This document shows positions 25,722-34,910 of a DNA stretch of 64,000 bases, piece after piece; position 1 is the first letter of the stretch, and each line of letters begins with the position of its first letter. The DNA is from Anaerovibrio lipolyticus DSM 3074 (lineage in GTDB: Bacteria; Bacillota; Negativicutes; Selenomonadales; Selenomonadaceae), in the NCBI RefSeq assembly GCF_900141865.1, contig NZ_FQYW01000009.1:62001-126000 (forward strand), read 5' to 3'. The notes below the pieces were generated by a model, which worked only from the letters and a program-made list of their open reading frames with translations, was not told the DNA's origin and did not search any database. The translations under genes were made by a program, and so were the position numbers.

Positions 25722-26654
25722 TTAATGATTCTTGTTGTCACAAATTTTATCAAAATAAAATTTTACAAGCTTTTGTGCATATTTTAGCACCGGCAAAACA
25801 ATATTATTATTCTCGAAATAAAACATGTGACGATTAAAACGCTTATTTACCAAATCATGTAAAAGCTCCAGCTGAAATTCCTTTTCCTCCTCACTGGTAA
25901 CAATATTCCAGAAGACATATAAGGTAATATTCAGCTCCTTAATAAAGGTGACATGATTCATTTCCCTGGATTCATCCTCATCCAACCCCATGCCGACTGC
26001 TATTCTTATGGCATCCTCAGTATCACTGGCCGTCGCAGAAGGATGTAGATTAAACATCAAACAGTTATTATGGGCAATGGAATTTCTAAGGTTCTTTACC
26101 ACATTAATATATTTTGTATCAACATGCTTTTGTTGGTATTTCTCAAAATACATATCATAAAGGTCAATAAACTGGGAAAAGGTCTGAACCTCTATAATAT
26201 TCCAAACCGCAAAATTCCCCCTGTATTTCTCAATAAGTCCCTTGGCATATTTAGTTTGGTGGCGGGAAAGCTCCTTATCAAGGTATTTACGCTTTTCCAT
26301 GTATTCATTGACTATATCATAGCCGTTTTCTTTTTTGTTTCTTGCAAGCGCATTAAGAAGCTGAATCTTGGCATAATGCTCCACATCCTGCACAATATTA
26401 AACATAACCCGCCGATAATATAAATCAAGCAGGGAAAGCTCCTTCAAATGTGCAAATTCCAAAGCAAGATATCTGGTGCCCACACCAGGCTTTTTTATTT
26501 TTTCAAAATTCTCAGCATAATGCTTCAGACGAAAATAATAAGTATGTTTTGCCAGATATTCCAATGCCTCTGGCTCTTTTACAATATTAAAGCCGATATT
26601 TTTCGACTTCATTTGCTGTATCTGACCTTCAAGATTAAGCTTATTATTAGCCAA
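25722..26654 (-). CDS. Abi family (Abi_2, AbiD/AbiF-like) HEPN-type abortive infection protein
   Basis: 310 residues. The N-terminal pattern (YLAKHTYYFRLKHYAENF, about 31-48) is characteristic of Abi_2 proteins. A HEPN RNase motif R-x4-H occurs as RNSIAHN (about 190-196). Family members stop phage growth by killing or arresting the infected cell; HEPN RNase action on RNA is the probable mechanism. It starts 5 bp after the lytic transglycosylase gene and shares the polA-mutM-coaE direction, so it may be expressed with housekeeping genes. No antitoxin gene is adjacent. Confidence 0.85.
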   Translation of the reverse strand: MANNKLNLEGQIQQMKSKNIGFNIVKEPEALEYLAKHTYYFRLKHYAENFEKIKKPGVGTRYLALEFAHLKELSLLDLYYRRVMFNIVQDVEHYAKIQLLNALARNKKENGYDIVNEYMEKRKYLDKELSRHQTKYAKGLIEKYRGNFAVWNIIEVQTFSQFIDLYDMYFEKYQQKHVDTKYINVVKNLRNSIAHNNCLMFNLHPSATASDTEDAIRIAVGMGLDEDESREMNHVTFIKELNITLYVFWNIVTSEEEKEFQLELLHDLVNKRFNRHMFYFENNNIVLPVLKYAQKLVKFYFDKICDNKNH

Positions 26655-26659
26655 AAGGT

Positions 26660-27295
26660 TTACTCCCTCTTTCCGTAAAGTTCTATGTACTTCTTTTCAT
26701 TTCTTAAAACGCCCCTGACATACATTTCAGTTTCCCTGAAAGGAATGGCGGAAATATCACTAAAATCGTAATCCCAGCCGTACTGCTCCATCCACTCCTC
26801 CACGTTGCCATGACCTGCATTATAAGCTGCCAATGCCAATATCTTGTTTCCATGAAAATCTCTTAATAACCGTGAAAGATACCATGAACCGTAATATATG
26901 TTAATTTCAGGAGTTTCCAGCCGCTCCTTGGAATAGTCATTATCATGCATTTCAGAGGCTATCCACTCAGCCGTACTCGGCATAAGCTGCATCAAGCCAA
27001 CTGCCCCCGGTGTAGAAACAGCATTATTTTTAAAGTTGCTTTCTGACTTTATTACAGCTGCAACCAAAAACTCATCCACATTGTTTTCCTTACAGCAAAC
27101 CTGGACAATCTCCTGATACTCATAAGGAAACATAAAAGTCCGCTGGACACTTTTCTGCTGCATTACAAAAAAAGTAACAAATGCCATAAGGAGGATAATT
27201 ATTCCTACAGCACAGCTCCAGGTTCTTCTCTGAAATTCCTTTTTCCTGAGTAGATATTCACGGCGACGTTTTAAGCGTTCGTCTTCCCTGTCCAT
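26660..27295 (-). CDS. Membrane-anchored lytic transglycosylase (SLT family)
   Basis: 211 residues. One N-terminal membrane helix (about 26-47) is followed by an SLT domain: catalytic Glu in KSESNFKNN (about 81-89), then GAVGLMQLMPSTAEW and LALAAYNAGHGNVEEW. It cleaves peptidoglycan glycan strands with 1,6-anhydro product, in the periplasm. Its first base overlaps the last base of the coaE stop, so translation is coupled. A place beside coaE is a conserved Negativicutes/Clostridia arrangement. Confidence 0.92.
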   Translation of the reverse strand: MDREDERLKRRREYLLRKKEFQRRTWSCAVGIIILLMAFVTFFVMQQKSVQRTFMFPYEYQEIVQVCCKENNVDEFLVAAVIKSESNFKNNAVSTPGAVGLMQLMPSTAEWIASEMHDNDYSKERLETPEINIYYGSWYLSRLLRDFHGNKILALAAYNAGHGNVEEWMEQYGWDYDFSDISAIPFRETEMYVRGVLRNEKKYIELYGKRE

Positions 27296-27897
27296 TACTC
27301 ACCCTCTATCCTTAAATGTTCCAGTTTTTCATCCAACTGACGGCGAAGTCTCTTCCTGTCAGCATTATTATTTATAATTACATCGCTTAATTTTTTCTTT
27401 TCTTCAAGACTCATCTGGGAATCAATACGCCGAACAGCTTCATCGTGATTAAAATCATTACGGGACATAAGCCTTCTAAGCTGTGTATCACGGCTGACAT
27501 AAACCAGCCATTTCTCATCTACCAGCTTATCGTATGACGTCTCAAATAATAGGGGCACATCGAGAAAAATTACCTTTTCCCCTTCATCACCGGCAGCCTT
27601 CACCTGAGACATCATCTCATCCTTTATCAGAGGATGAACCAGACTGTTAATAGCATCCAGCTCCTTTTTATCCCGAAAAACTATATCCGCTACAGCCTGG
27701 CGGTTCAAGGATCTGTCTGGATTAATAACCTTACTGCCATAGCGGGCAAAATAAACCTGCCATATTGAACAATCAGGCTCCGCCAGCTCCCAGGCAATTT
27801 TATCGCAATCCACTACAGTATAGCCTTGCTGGCGAAGATACTTTGTAACGGTACTCTTACCGCTGGCTATGCCACCTGTTAAACCGATAATCTTCAT
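27295..27897 (-). CDS. coaE: Dephospho-CoA kinase
   Basis: 200 residues. P-loop GLTGGIASGKST (5-16), DCDKIAWEL (substrate/lid region) and FLDVPLLFET mark the enzyme. It adds the 3'-phosphate to dephospho-CoA, the last step of coenzyme A synthesis. It overlaps the next gene by one base and follows mutM by 39 bp, within the polA-mutM-coaE operon. Confidence 0.96.
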   Translation of the reverse strand: MKIIGLTGGIASGKSTVTKYLRQQGYTVVDCDKIAWELAEPDCSIWQVYFARYGSKVINPDRSLNRQAVADIVFRDKKELDAINSLVHPLIKDEMMSQVKAAGDEGEKVIFLDVPLLFETSYDKLVDEKWLVYVSRDTQLRRLMSRNDFNHDEAVRRIDSQMSLEEKKKLSDVIINNNADRKRLRRQLDEKLEHLRIEGE

Positions 27898-27936
27898 ATT
27901 TTAAGCGTTCCTTAAAAATTAAATTTATCCCAAAAT

Positions 27937-28767
27937 TTATTTCAACTTTTGGCACTTAGGACAATAAACTGTTCCCCTGCCGCCAACCTTTATTTTCTCC
28001 ATTATAGTACCACATTTTCGGCATGGCTGACCACCACGACCATAAGCATAGAGATTATTCTGATGACTTCCCTTCCCGCCAACGCCGTCACGATAATCAC
28101 GGAAGGTGGTACCACCGTCATTTATTCCGTCCTCTATGACTTTATTAATACAAGCATGAAGCTTTTTTGCTTCTGCACCAGTTACAGAATCCGGAGTTCT
28201 AAGAGGATTTATTCCAGCCAAAAACAGGCACTCATCCACATATATATTCCCAAGCCCAGCAATATAGTTCTGCTTTAACAAAAAGGATTTAATTTTCCCC
28301 TTTTTCCCGGACAAAACATCTTTAAGGTACTCTATTGTAAAATCATCACTAAGAGGCTCCGGCCCCAGTTCTGCAAGTCCATTAATCATAGACAGCTCAT
28401 CTTCCCGCATAGCGTAAATAGTACCCAGAGTGCGGGTATCGGCAAATACGAAACGGGCACCATCATCTAAGTGGAAAATTATACGGGAATGCTTTCTATC
28501 AGAATCATTGGGACCACAATAGCAGGCCTGTCCACTCATTCTTAGATGAATTACAAGGAAAATATGGTTATCAAGTACTAAAATAAGATATTTTCCCCTT
28601 CGCTGAAGCTCCCTTATCCTCTGTCCCTTAATACGGGATACAAATTCCTCAGGGGAAGGGTGCTTAATCTGACGGGACAGCAAAAGCTCCACATCATCAA
28701 TTCTTCTACCTTTAATATGGGGCTCCAATGAACGTTTTATTGTTTCCAGCTCCGGCATTTCAGGCAT
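27937..28767 (-). CDS. mutM: Formamidopyrimidine-DNA glycosylase
   Basis: 276 residues from the ATG at 28767, chosen because AGGGGG lies 7 nt upstream and because the mature enzyme needs Pro2-Glu3 (MPEMPELET) as catalytic nucleophile. A GTG at 28785 overlapping polA would add six residues and destroy that. The C-terminal zinc finger has CRKC and CPKC. It removes oxidised purines (8-oxoG) and nicks the abasic site. Confidence 0.96.
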   Translation of the reverse strand: MPEMPELETIKRSLEPHIKGRRIDDVELLLSRQIKHPSPEEFVSRIKGQRIRELQRRGKYLILVLDNHIFLVIHLRMSGQACYCGPNDSDRKHSRIIFHLDDGARFVFADTRTLGTIYAMREDELSMINGLAELGPEPLSDDFTIEYLKDVLSGKKGKIKSFLLKQNYIAGLGNIYVDECLFLAGINPLRTPDSVTGAEAKKLHACINKVIEDGINDGGTTFRDYRDGVGGKGSHQNNLYAYGRGGQPCRKCGTIMEKIKVGGRGTVYCPKCQKLK

Positions 28768-28781
28768 ACTAATTCCCCCTA

Positions 28782-31445
28782 TCACTTGGCCTCAGCCCAG
28801 TTTTTGCCCATGCTAATATCAATGGAAAGCGGAACACTTAAGGAAACTATATTTTCCATAGCATCCTTAAGGATAGATTTTACAGCTTCAAGCTCAGACT
28901 CAACCACTTCCAAAACAAGCTCATCGTGAACCTGAAGGAGTATCCTGCTTTTCAGCTTGGCATCCTTAATCATCTTATGGGCTTTAATCATTGCCAGCTT
29001 AATAATATCAGCTGCTGTACCTTGAATAGGCGTATTCATGGCCATTCTTTCCGCCAACATACGCTGCATATAATTAGAGCTGTTAATAGATGAAAGCTCA
29101 CGTCTACGGCCATAGGCTGTCTGAACATACCCCTTGGCATGGGCATCCTCAACGACCTTATCTATAAAGGTCTTAACGCCCTTACATTTTTCAAAATAGC
29201 TATCAATATAGCCTGCCGCTTCCTTACGGGTAATGCCCAAATCCTGCGACAAGCCATAATCACTGATACCATAAACAATACCAAAGTTAACTGCCTTGGC
29301 GTGACGACGGAGTGTTGGCGTTACCTCCTCCATAGGAATCCCAAATACCTCCGCTGCTGTACGGGCATGAATATCCTCATTATTTTTAAATGCCTTAATA
29401 AAATTCTCATCCTGTGACATGTGGGCCAAAACCCTAAGCTCAATCTGGGAATAATCTGCACTAAGGAGATAATCATACCCAGCACCTGGCTCAAACAGCT
29501 GACGGATTTTCTTTCCCTCCTCAGTACGGACAGGAATATTCTGTAAATTAGGATCCGAGCTGCTAAGTCTGCCAGTGGCGGTAACAGTCTGATTAAAGGA
29601 TGTGTGAACCCGGTTGGTTCCGCTATCAATAAGCTGGCTTATACCGTCAAGATAGGTAGACTTCAGCTTAGTCCAAAGGCGGTAGCTCAATATCTTCTCA
29701 ATAACAGGATGCTCCCCACGAAGCTGATTAAGCACTTCGGCATTAGTAGAATAACCAGTCTTTGTTTTTTTAATAACTGGAAGACCTAATTTTTCAAAGA
29801 GAACCTCCCCTAGCTGTTTTGGAGAATTTACGTTAAAATCCATGCCAGCCAGCTCACGGATTTCCTTATCAAGATCAGCTATAGTCTTACCTACAGCAAC
29901 AGACTGCTCATGAAGATTTTTCCGATTCACATAAATACCATTCTTCTCCATATCAGCCAATACATCCACCAATGGAAGCTCCATGTCATTGTAGAGCTTT
30001 TCCAGCTCCTTTTCCTCAAGCTGATGAAGCATGTCTTCACTAAAATGTTCCAGTGCAAAGGCCTGCCATGACACATTATTATATATGTCGGTCCCCTTTT
30101 CAGGAGCAGTAAGGGTAGGAGCAAAGGCTGCTGCCAACTCACTAACATCGTATTTTGAGCTTGCAGGATTCAATAGATAGCCAATGAGCTCCAAATCATA
30201 AACCTTGCCTGTCACTTCAACATTGGCATGATAATAATTTTTTAAGCCATGAATATATTTAACCACTGACTCATCAGAGAACAGCACCTTTAAAATCTTC
30301 CATAGCTCATTTTCTGCGGCATTTTCATCAAAAAACAGAGAATCCTGTCCAAAATCCCCCTTGGTTGAAACATCTACAAAATAGCGCTTACCATTTACCG
30401 CAACACCAAGTCCAGTCAGGGCTACAGAAGGAATCTTACCACTGAAAACAGCAGCAGCACTTATTCTACCGGCCTGACGGCACTCATCCACCAGCTTCTT
30501 GGCTGCAGAAGCATCATTTATCACCTGACATTCAGGGAGCCTTTCTTCAGAAGCAGCTTCCACTGCCACCCCTTCAGAAATAAATGGCTGAATTGCCTTC
30601 AGCATAGACTTAATATTGTAACGCGTGTAAAAGCGGGTCAGCTCATTACCAGCAGTAGTAATTTTAAAGGCTGTATCATCAAATTCCACTGGAACATCTA
30701 AACGTATAGTAGCCAGTTTCTTTGATAAAATGGCCATCTGCTGATTCTCACGAATATTTTCCTGCAGCTTCTTGCCCGCAATTTCCTCAATATGAAGAAG
30801 AACCTCCTCCACACTTCCATAGGCTGCAAGCAGCTTGGAGGCTGTCTTTGGTCCCACTCCCGGAACTCCAGGAATATTATCGGAGGTATCTCCCATAAGC
30901 CCCTTCATATCAATGAGCTGAATAGGATCAAGACCGTCATATTCCTCCTGAAAGGCTGTAACATCATAAACCTTAAGCTCAGAAATGCCCTTCTTGGTGA
31001 AAAGCACACTTAAGTCAGGCTTCACAAGCTGGAGAGCATCCCTATCCCCGGTAACAACATAGGCCTCGCAGCCATTATCCACAGCCTTGTTGGCCAAAGT
31101 GCCAATAATATCATCTGCCTCATAACCAGGCAGCTCCACCAGAGAAATCCCCCATGCTTCAGCCATTTCATGCAATAAAGGAATCTGGCTTAAAAGTTCA
31201 GGAGGCGTAGGTTTTCTGGTGCCCTTATATTCAGCAAACATTTCATTACGGAAGGTCTTTTTCCCCGCATCAAAGGCTATAACCAAATAATCAGGCTTCC
31301 ATTCAGTCATAAGCTTTACCAGCATATTTGAAAAGCCATAAATCGCATTGGTAAATTCCCCGGACTTTGATTCCAAAAGTGGCAAAGCATAAAATGCCCT
31401 ATACAAGAGAGAACTTCCATCTAAAATAAAAAATTTCTTTTTCAA
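28782..31445 (-). CDS. polA: DNA polymerase I
   Basis: 887 residues from a TTG at 31445, where GGGGG stands 7 nt upstream and the protein begins KKKFFILDGSSLLYR as in other PolA proteins; a farther ATG at 31520 lacks a good site. Domains: 5'-3' exonuclease (about 1-290, GYEADDIIGTL), a 3'-5' exonuclease fold (about 310-480) without the usual Asp/Glu residues, so no proofreading, and the polymerase (DYSQIELRV about 660; VHDELVLEV near the end). Repairs DNA and removes Okazaki primers. First gene of the polA-mutM-coaE-slt-abi run; its stop falls in the spacer just before the mutM ribosome site. Confidence 0.96.
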   Translation of the reverse strand: MKKKFFILDGSSLLYRAFYALPLLESKSGEFTNAIYGFSNMLVKLMTEWKPDYLVIAFDAGKKTFRNEMFAEYKGTRKPTPPELLSQIPLLHEMAEAWGISLVELPGYEADDIIGTLANKAVDNGCEAYVVTGDRDALQLVKPDLSVLFTKKGISELKVYDVTAFQEEYDGLDPIQLIDMKGLMGDTSDNIPGVPGVGPKTASKLLAAYGSVEEVLLHIEEIAGKKLQENIRENQQMAILSKKLATIRLDVPVEFDDTAFKITTAGNELTRFYTRYNIKSMLKAIQPFISEGVAVEAASEERLPECQVINDASAAKKLVDECRQAGRISAAAVFSGKIPSVALTGLGVAVNGKRYFVDVSTKGDFGQDSLFFDENAAENELWKILKVLFSDESVVKYIHGLKNYYHANVEVTGKVYDLELIGYLLNPASSKYDVSELAAAFAPTLTAPEKGTDIYNNVSWQAFALEHFSEDMLHQLEEKELEKLYNDMELPLVDVLADMEKNGIYVNRKNLHEQSVAVGKTIADLDKEIRELAGMDFNVNSPKQLGEVLFEKLGLPVIKKTKTGYSTNAEVLNQLRGEHPVIEKILSYRLWTKLKSTYLDGISQLIDSGTNRVHTSFNQTVTATGRLSSSDPNLQNIPVRTEEGKKIRQLFEPGAGYDYLLSADYSQIELRVLAHMSQDENFIKAFKNNEDIHARTAAEVFGIPMEEVTPTLRRHAKAVNFGIVYGISDYGLSQDLGITRKEAAGYIDSYFEKCKGVKTFIDKVVEDAHAKGYVQTAYGRRRELSSINSSNYMQRMLAERMAMNTPIQGTAADIIKLAMIKAHKMIKDAKLKSRILLQVHDELVLEVVESELEAVKSILKDAMENIVSLSVPLSIDISMGKNWAEAK

Positions 31446-31537
31446 ACCGATACCCCCATCTACACGCTTCCGCATATAGGCACAAGAAAGCAGAGATATA
31501 ATATACCTCTGCTTTGTCAAAACAAACTCACTAAAAA

Positions 31538-32689
31538 TTATTTTTTTACAGGCTCTATATTTCTCACAGGATCTATATTTCTATTAAATACGGCAGTTTC
31601 ATTAACCTTGGTTCCAGTATCACTATTTGTTACTTCTGCAGTTTTTTTAGGTGGATTAGTTGTATACACCATAGAATTACTGGAGTATTTACCGCCATTT
31701 ATATTAAAAATAGCCTCTGCTTCATCTGCATTGATATAAAGAACATTCTTAAAGTTATTAATGGTAGCAGTGCCATAGGATGTTCTCACCATTCCGGCAG
31801 CATTATCAACGTAAACTGGCATATTCAGAGCCTCAGCCATCTGATAAACCGGCAAATAATAGATACCATCCTTCTGAACAGCCTTCCATTCCAAGGTCTT
31901 ACCATTAACTGTTAAATTGAACGGCTTTGCCACAAATGTAGGCTGGCCATCCTCGGCAGCAATTTTCTCTTTTATGGCATCATCACTTTCAAAGCATTCC
32001 ACACCATAACCATGAAGCCATTCATTGATCTGTTCAACAGAAAGTGGCTGACAGTCATAGGCATCTGGGTAAATGTAGTACACCACTGTGCCGTCATTCG
32101 ATTTTTCCATAACACAGCGATTGTAGAAAACCTCCACAGGAGTGCCTACCTCAACCCGTTCATACAGATCCTCCACATCCTCCTCCAGCATACGGATACA
32201 CCCCTTGGAGGCGTAGGTACCAATACTGGAAGGGTTATTTGTACCATGAATACCATAATAACCATTAAATCCAATCCAACGATACCCCAGTGGATTAGAT
32301 GGACCGGAAGTAACCACATTGCTACGGTCAGCAGGATCAACCCAAGTAGGATTAACCTCTTTCTCGTTAACTTTATAATAGCCAACAGGAGAACGATTGG
32401 TATATCGGCCACAAGCTATAGGATACAGCTTGGTTTTAACTCCCTTCTCAAATAAATAAAGCCCACGATTGGCCAAATTAATCATAATTTTCGTGCCGTC
32501 ATTAACCTTGGGTATCAATTCCTCTTCATGAAGCTCCACCTGTGCACTAGCCACAGCTGCTGCCTGTTCCCTTGTAACATCGGCTATATTAATATCTATT
32601 CCCTCTGGTTCAGCTGCCCAAGCTGTACCAAATGTAAACATTGTTGCTGCACATATCATGCCAGCCAATGTTTTCATTCTAAATGCCAT
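31538..32689 (-). CDS. Secreted L,D-transpeptidase (YkuD) with C-terminal amine-oxidase-like domain
   Basis: 383 residues from the ATG at 32689 (GGGGG 9 nt upstream). A signal peptide (ends TAWAAEP) precedes the YkuD domain (about 65-190), whose catalytic motif reads HGTNNPSSIG with SKGCIRM, including the nucleophile cysteine. The C-terminal 100 residues resemble the copper-amine-oxidase N-domain found on many cell-wall proteins (GIYYLPVYQMAEALN). It forms 3-3 cross-links in peptidoglycan or attaches proteins, in the periplasm. A single gene, followed in convergence by nothing; polA lies downstream. Confidence 0.9.
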   Translation of the reverse strand: MAFRMKTLAGMICAATMFTFGTAWAAEPEGIDINIADVTREQAAAVASAQVELHEEELIPKVNDGTKIMINLANRGLYLFEKGVKTKLYPIACGRYTNRSPVGYYKVNEKEVNPTWVDPADRSNVVTSGPSNPLGYRWIGFNGYYGIHGTNNPSSIGTYASKGCIRMLEEDVEDLYERVEVGTPVEVFYNRCVMEKSNDGTVVYYIYPDAYDCQPLSVEQINEWLHGYGVECFESDDAIKEKIAAEDGQPTFVAKPFNLTVNGKTLEWKAVQKDGIYYLPVYQMAEALNMPVYVDNAAGMVRTSYGTATINNFKNVLYINADEAEAIFNINGGKYSSNSMVYTTNPPKKTAEVTNSDTGTKVNETAVFNRNIDPVRNIEPVKK

Positions 32690-32767
32690 TATATTCATCC
32701 CCCGGATAAAATAAATTCCATCTCTAAGTTTATCATGGTGACTTATTTTTTTCAATGTAAAAAACAT

Positions 32768-32805
32768 AAGAAAAAGCCCTTCTCAGATGCTTACTGAAAA
32801 GGGCT
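32768..32805 (-). terminator. Terminator of the amino-acid permease gene
   Basis: Stem AGCCCTTTTCAG / CTGAGAAGGGCT (one mismatch) followed by TTTTTCTTATG on the minus strand. Confidence 0.85.
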
Positions 32806-32814
32806 AAGACAATT

Positions 32815-34233
32815 TTAGTTATTTTTCATTTGCTCAATACGCTTCTTCTTTTTTCGCTTCCAGCGACCATGCTCAATCTTATAAATTACCATAGGAATTA
32901 TCAAGCATATAGCACCAAGATAAATTGTCTCCCGAAGCTCCGGCTCCGATGCAACTATGATAATGCTGATAACCTGAGCCCAAATGCCGAAATGTGTGAC
33001 AAAGGGGAAGAATGGCGTCTTGTAGCGAAGTCTTTCCACAGAATTTCTTGCCTCACAATGCTTACGGAAATTGTACTGGCTCCAGCAAATAGAAATCCAG
33101 GCAATAGCTCCAGTGAAACCAGACAAGGAAAGTAGATATGTATATGCCATGTCACTGGTATCAAAGCTACAAAGCAATATAATCAGCCAGCAGGTGGCAA
33201 TGGTAACCACAACAGAATTCTGAGGCATCCCATTTCTGTTTAAAGTTGAAAGCTTTTTAGGAGCCATGCCAATCTTTGACAATGAATAAAGAGCACGACT
33301 GGTACCATAAAGACCAGAATTTGTACAAGACAATGCCGCTGTCAGTACAACAAAGCTAAAGAAGGCTGCAAACTTATCCAAGCCATATTCAGACAACGCC
33401 ACTGCAAATACGCTTTCCTCCAGACTCGCCTTATCCCAAGGCAAAATGGATATCAAAACGGAAATTGGGATAATATAAAGAGCAATAATGCGCCATGTTA
33501 CATTACGTACTGCCAAAGGAATACTCTCCTCTGGCTTTTCGCATTCACCAGCTGCCAGACCGATGATTTCAGTTCCCTGAAAATTTACTAAAATAATGGT
33601 CATGGTTACAATAATAGCCCAATAACCATTTGGGGTAAAACCACCACTGCCTAGCAGCAATGTAGTTCCCAGATAACCCTGATCACCGATTAAGCCAAGT
33701 ATTATTAGGACACCCACCACAACGAAAGCCATCAAGGCAACAATTTTTATGATTGCCAGCCAAAACTCGCTTTCGCCAAATTTATCCACCTGAAACAGAT
33801 TAACTAAAGTGACTAGCAGACAAAATAGAACAGCCCACCAAAGCTGACTGACCGCTGGCACGAAATTATTCATTATTATGCCGGCGGCTATCATTTCTGA
33901 CGGGACATAGGAAACCCATGTGACCCAATATGTCCAGCCTACACCACACGCCCATGTTGGATTAATATACTTTCTGGCATAAGTTACAAAAGAGCCCGCT
34001 ATGGGTTCAGCTACCGCCAATTCTGCCAGACAAAGCATGACACATAGTACAATGGCTCCTCCCAACAAGTAGGAAACTATTGCAGCCGGTCCTGCTTTTT
34101 CCAGAATATAGCCGGTACCAAGGAAATATCCGCTGCCAATTACACCACCTAAGGAAATAAGCTGCAAATGGCGATTCTTCAATCCCCTTTTCATTCCTTT
34201 ATCTTCCATTGCCTCACTAACACAACCTTTCAT
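32815..34233 (-). CDS. Amino-acid permease (APC superfamily, AAT family)
   Basis: 472 residues with about twelve membrane helices. The first helix holds SLGGVIGSGYFLGTG (the substrate-binding GxG break typical of AAT transporters), and LVNFQGTEIIGLAAGE is the family helix 6 block. It imports amino acids with protons across the inner membrane; the specificity cannot be read. The start is uncertain: Met1 lacks a good ribosome site, and Met9 has GAGG directly before it. Confidence 0.9.
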   Translation of the reverse strand: MKGCVSEAMEDKGMKRGLKNRHLQLISLGGVIGSGYFLGTGYILEKAGPAAIVSYLLGGAIVLCVMLCLAELAVAEPIAGSFVTYARKYINPTWACGVGWTYWVTWVSYVPSEMIAAGIIMNNFVPAVSQLWWAVLFCLLVTLVNLFQVDKFGESEFWLAIIKIVALMAFVVVGVLIILGLIGDQGYLGTTLLLGSGGFTPNGYWAIIVTMTIILVNFQGTEIIGLAAGECEKPEESIPLAVRNVTWRIIALYIIPISVLISILPWDKASLEESVFAVALSEYGLDKFAAFFSFVVLTAALSCTNSGLYGTSRALYSLSKIGMAPKKLSTLNRNGMPQNSVVVTIATCWLIILLCSFDTSDMAYTYLLSLSGFTGAIAWISICWSQYNFRKHCEARNSVERLRYKTPFFPFVTHFGIWAQVISIIIVASEPELRETIYLGAICLIIPMVIYKIEHGRWKRKKKKRIEQMKNN

Positions 34234-34302
34234 TCATCGATATGCACATCATGCAAATATCCTGTTAAATATACCACGTTTATGACCACAATTCTATAAA
34301 AA

Positions 34303-34527
34303 TTATTTTTTATCTAACAAATCCTCTTTAGCACTATCATCATTGCTGTTATCATATTCATCAGAATCCTCTTTTGAGTTATTATGCTTTTGGTTGTACA
34401 TAATCATGGCCACCACTGCTACAGCAATCCCCATCATACTTGTTACAGCAGATACATTTTCCGGTGCAAATTCAGAAATAAGCCAGAAAACCAGCACCGC
34501 TACCAGACAAAATTTTAGGATATTCAT
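34303..34527 (-). CDS. Small membrane protein with acidic tail (unrecognised)
   Basis: 74 residues from the ATG at 34527 (AAAGGA 9 nt upstream); an ATG six bases earlier is also possible. Two hydrophobic segments (about 3-20 and 27-46) are followed by an Asp/Ser/Asn-rich cytoplasmic tail ending DLLDKK. Codon use and the ribosome site look normal for a gene. No family is recognised. It lies 69 bp before the permease gene on the same strand. Confidence 0.65.
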   Translation of the reverse strand: MNILKFCLVAVLVFWLISEFAPENVSAVTSMMGIAVAVVAMIMYNQKHNNSKEDSDEYDNSNDDSAKEDLLDKK

Positions 34528-34614
34528 AATCATTAGTCCTTTCAGAGAATACTTTACAATTCATATTGTAACACTAAAATGTATACTTTGCAGTTTTTAA
34601 TCTTATTTTAATCT

Positions 34615-34643
34615 TTGTTTCATATTTATTTAATTTATAAATA
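34615..34643 (+). promoter_or_regulatory. Candidate promoter of the orphan RNA
   Basis: TTGTTT, 17-bp spacer, TAAATA; predicted start near 34650. Confidence 0.4.
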
Positions 34644-34649
34644 GTAATA

Positions 34650-34818
34650 TTAGTGTACGTCATAGGGGAGTATTTTTTACCCTATGAAGGTTAATCAAGG
34701 TTAATGTAACAGACAAACCTCTCCAATTGCTTGTTACAGAAAAATTACCTTGATGTAGATCCCATTATCATTCCTTCTCCGTGTGAAGCCCCTCATCTCC
34801 AAGGGGCTTCTTTTATTT
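34650..34818 (+). ncRNA. Orphan structured RNA of about 170 nt
   Basis: No reading frame, but three hairpins in series. Hairpin 1 is 34661-34686 (CATAGGG / CCCTATG, perfect 7 bp). Hairpin 2 is 34694-34754: ATCAAGGT pairs with ACCTTGAT, and inside it TGTAACA pairs with TGTTACA, leaving a 20-nt loop. The third is an intrinsic terminator (34785-34820). A separate promoter for the chromate transporter follows the terminator, so this looks like its own transcript rather than only a leader. Size and terminator fit an sRNA (6S-like length), but I cannot match it to a known family. A leader attenuator of the transporter is the alternative. Confidence 0.45.
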
Positions 34819-34820
34819 TA
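34785..34820 (+). terminator. Terminator of the orphan RNA
   Basis: Perfect 8-bp stem GAAGCCCC / GGGGCTTC followed by TTTTATTTTA; no coding gene lies upstream on this strand. Confidence 0.85.
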
Positions 34821-34848
34821 TCTTTTTTTCATCATCATTCCTTATTTT

Positions 34849-34877
34849 TTGCATTTTTTAATATTATATATTAAAAT
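34849..34877 (+). promoter_or_regulatory. Promoter of the chromate transporter genes
   Basis: TTGCAT, 17-bp spacer, TAAAAT, downstream of the orphan RNA terminator. Confidence 0.55.
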
Positions 34878-34910
34878 TGTATGATGAATTAATATAGTAA
34901 GGAGTTGTCT

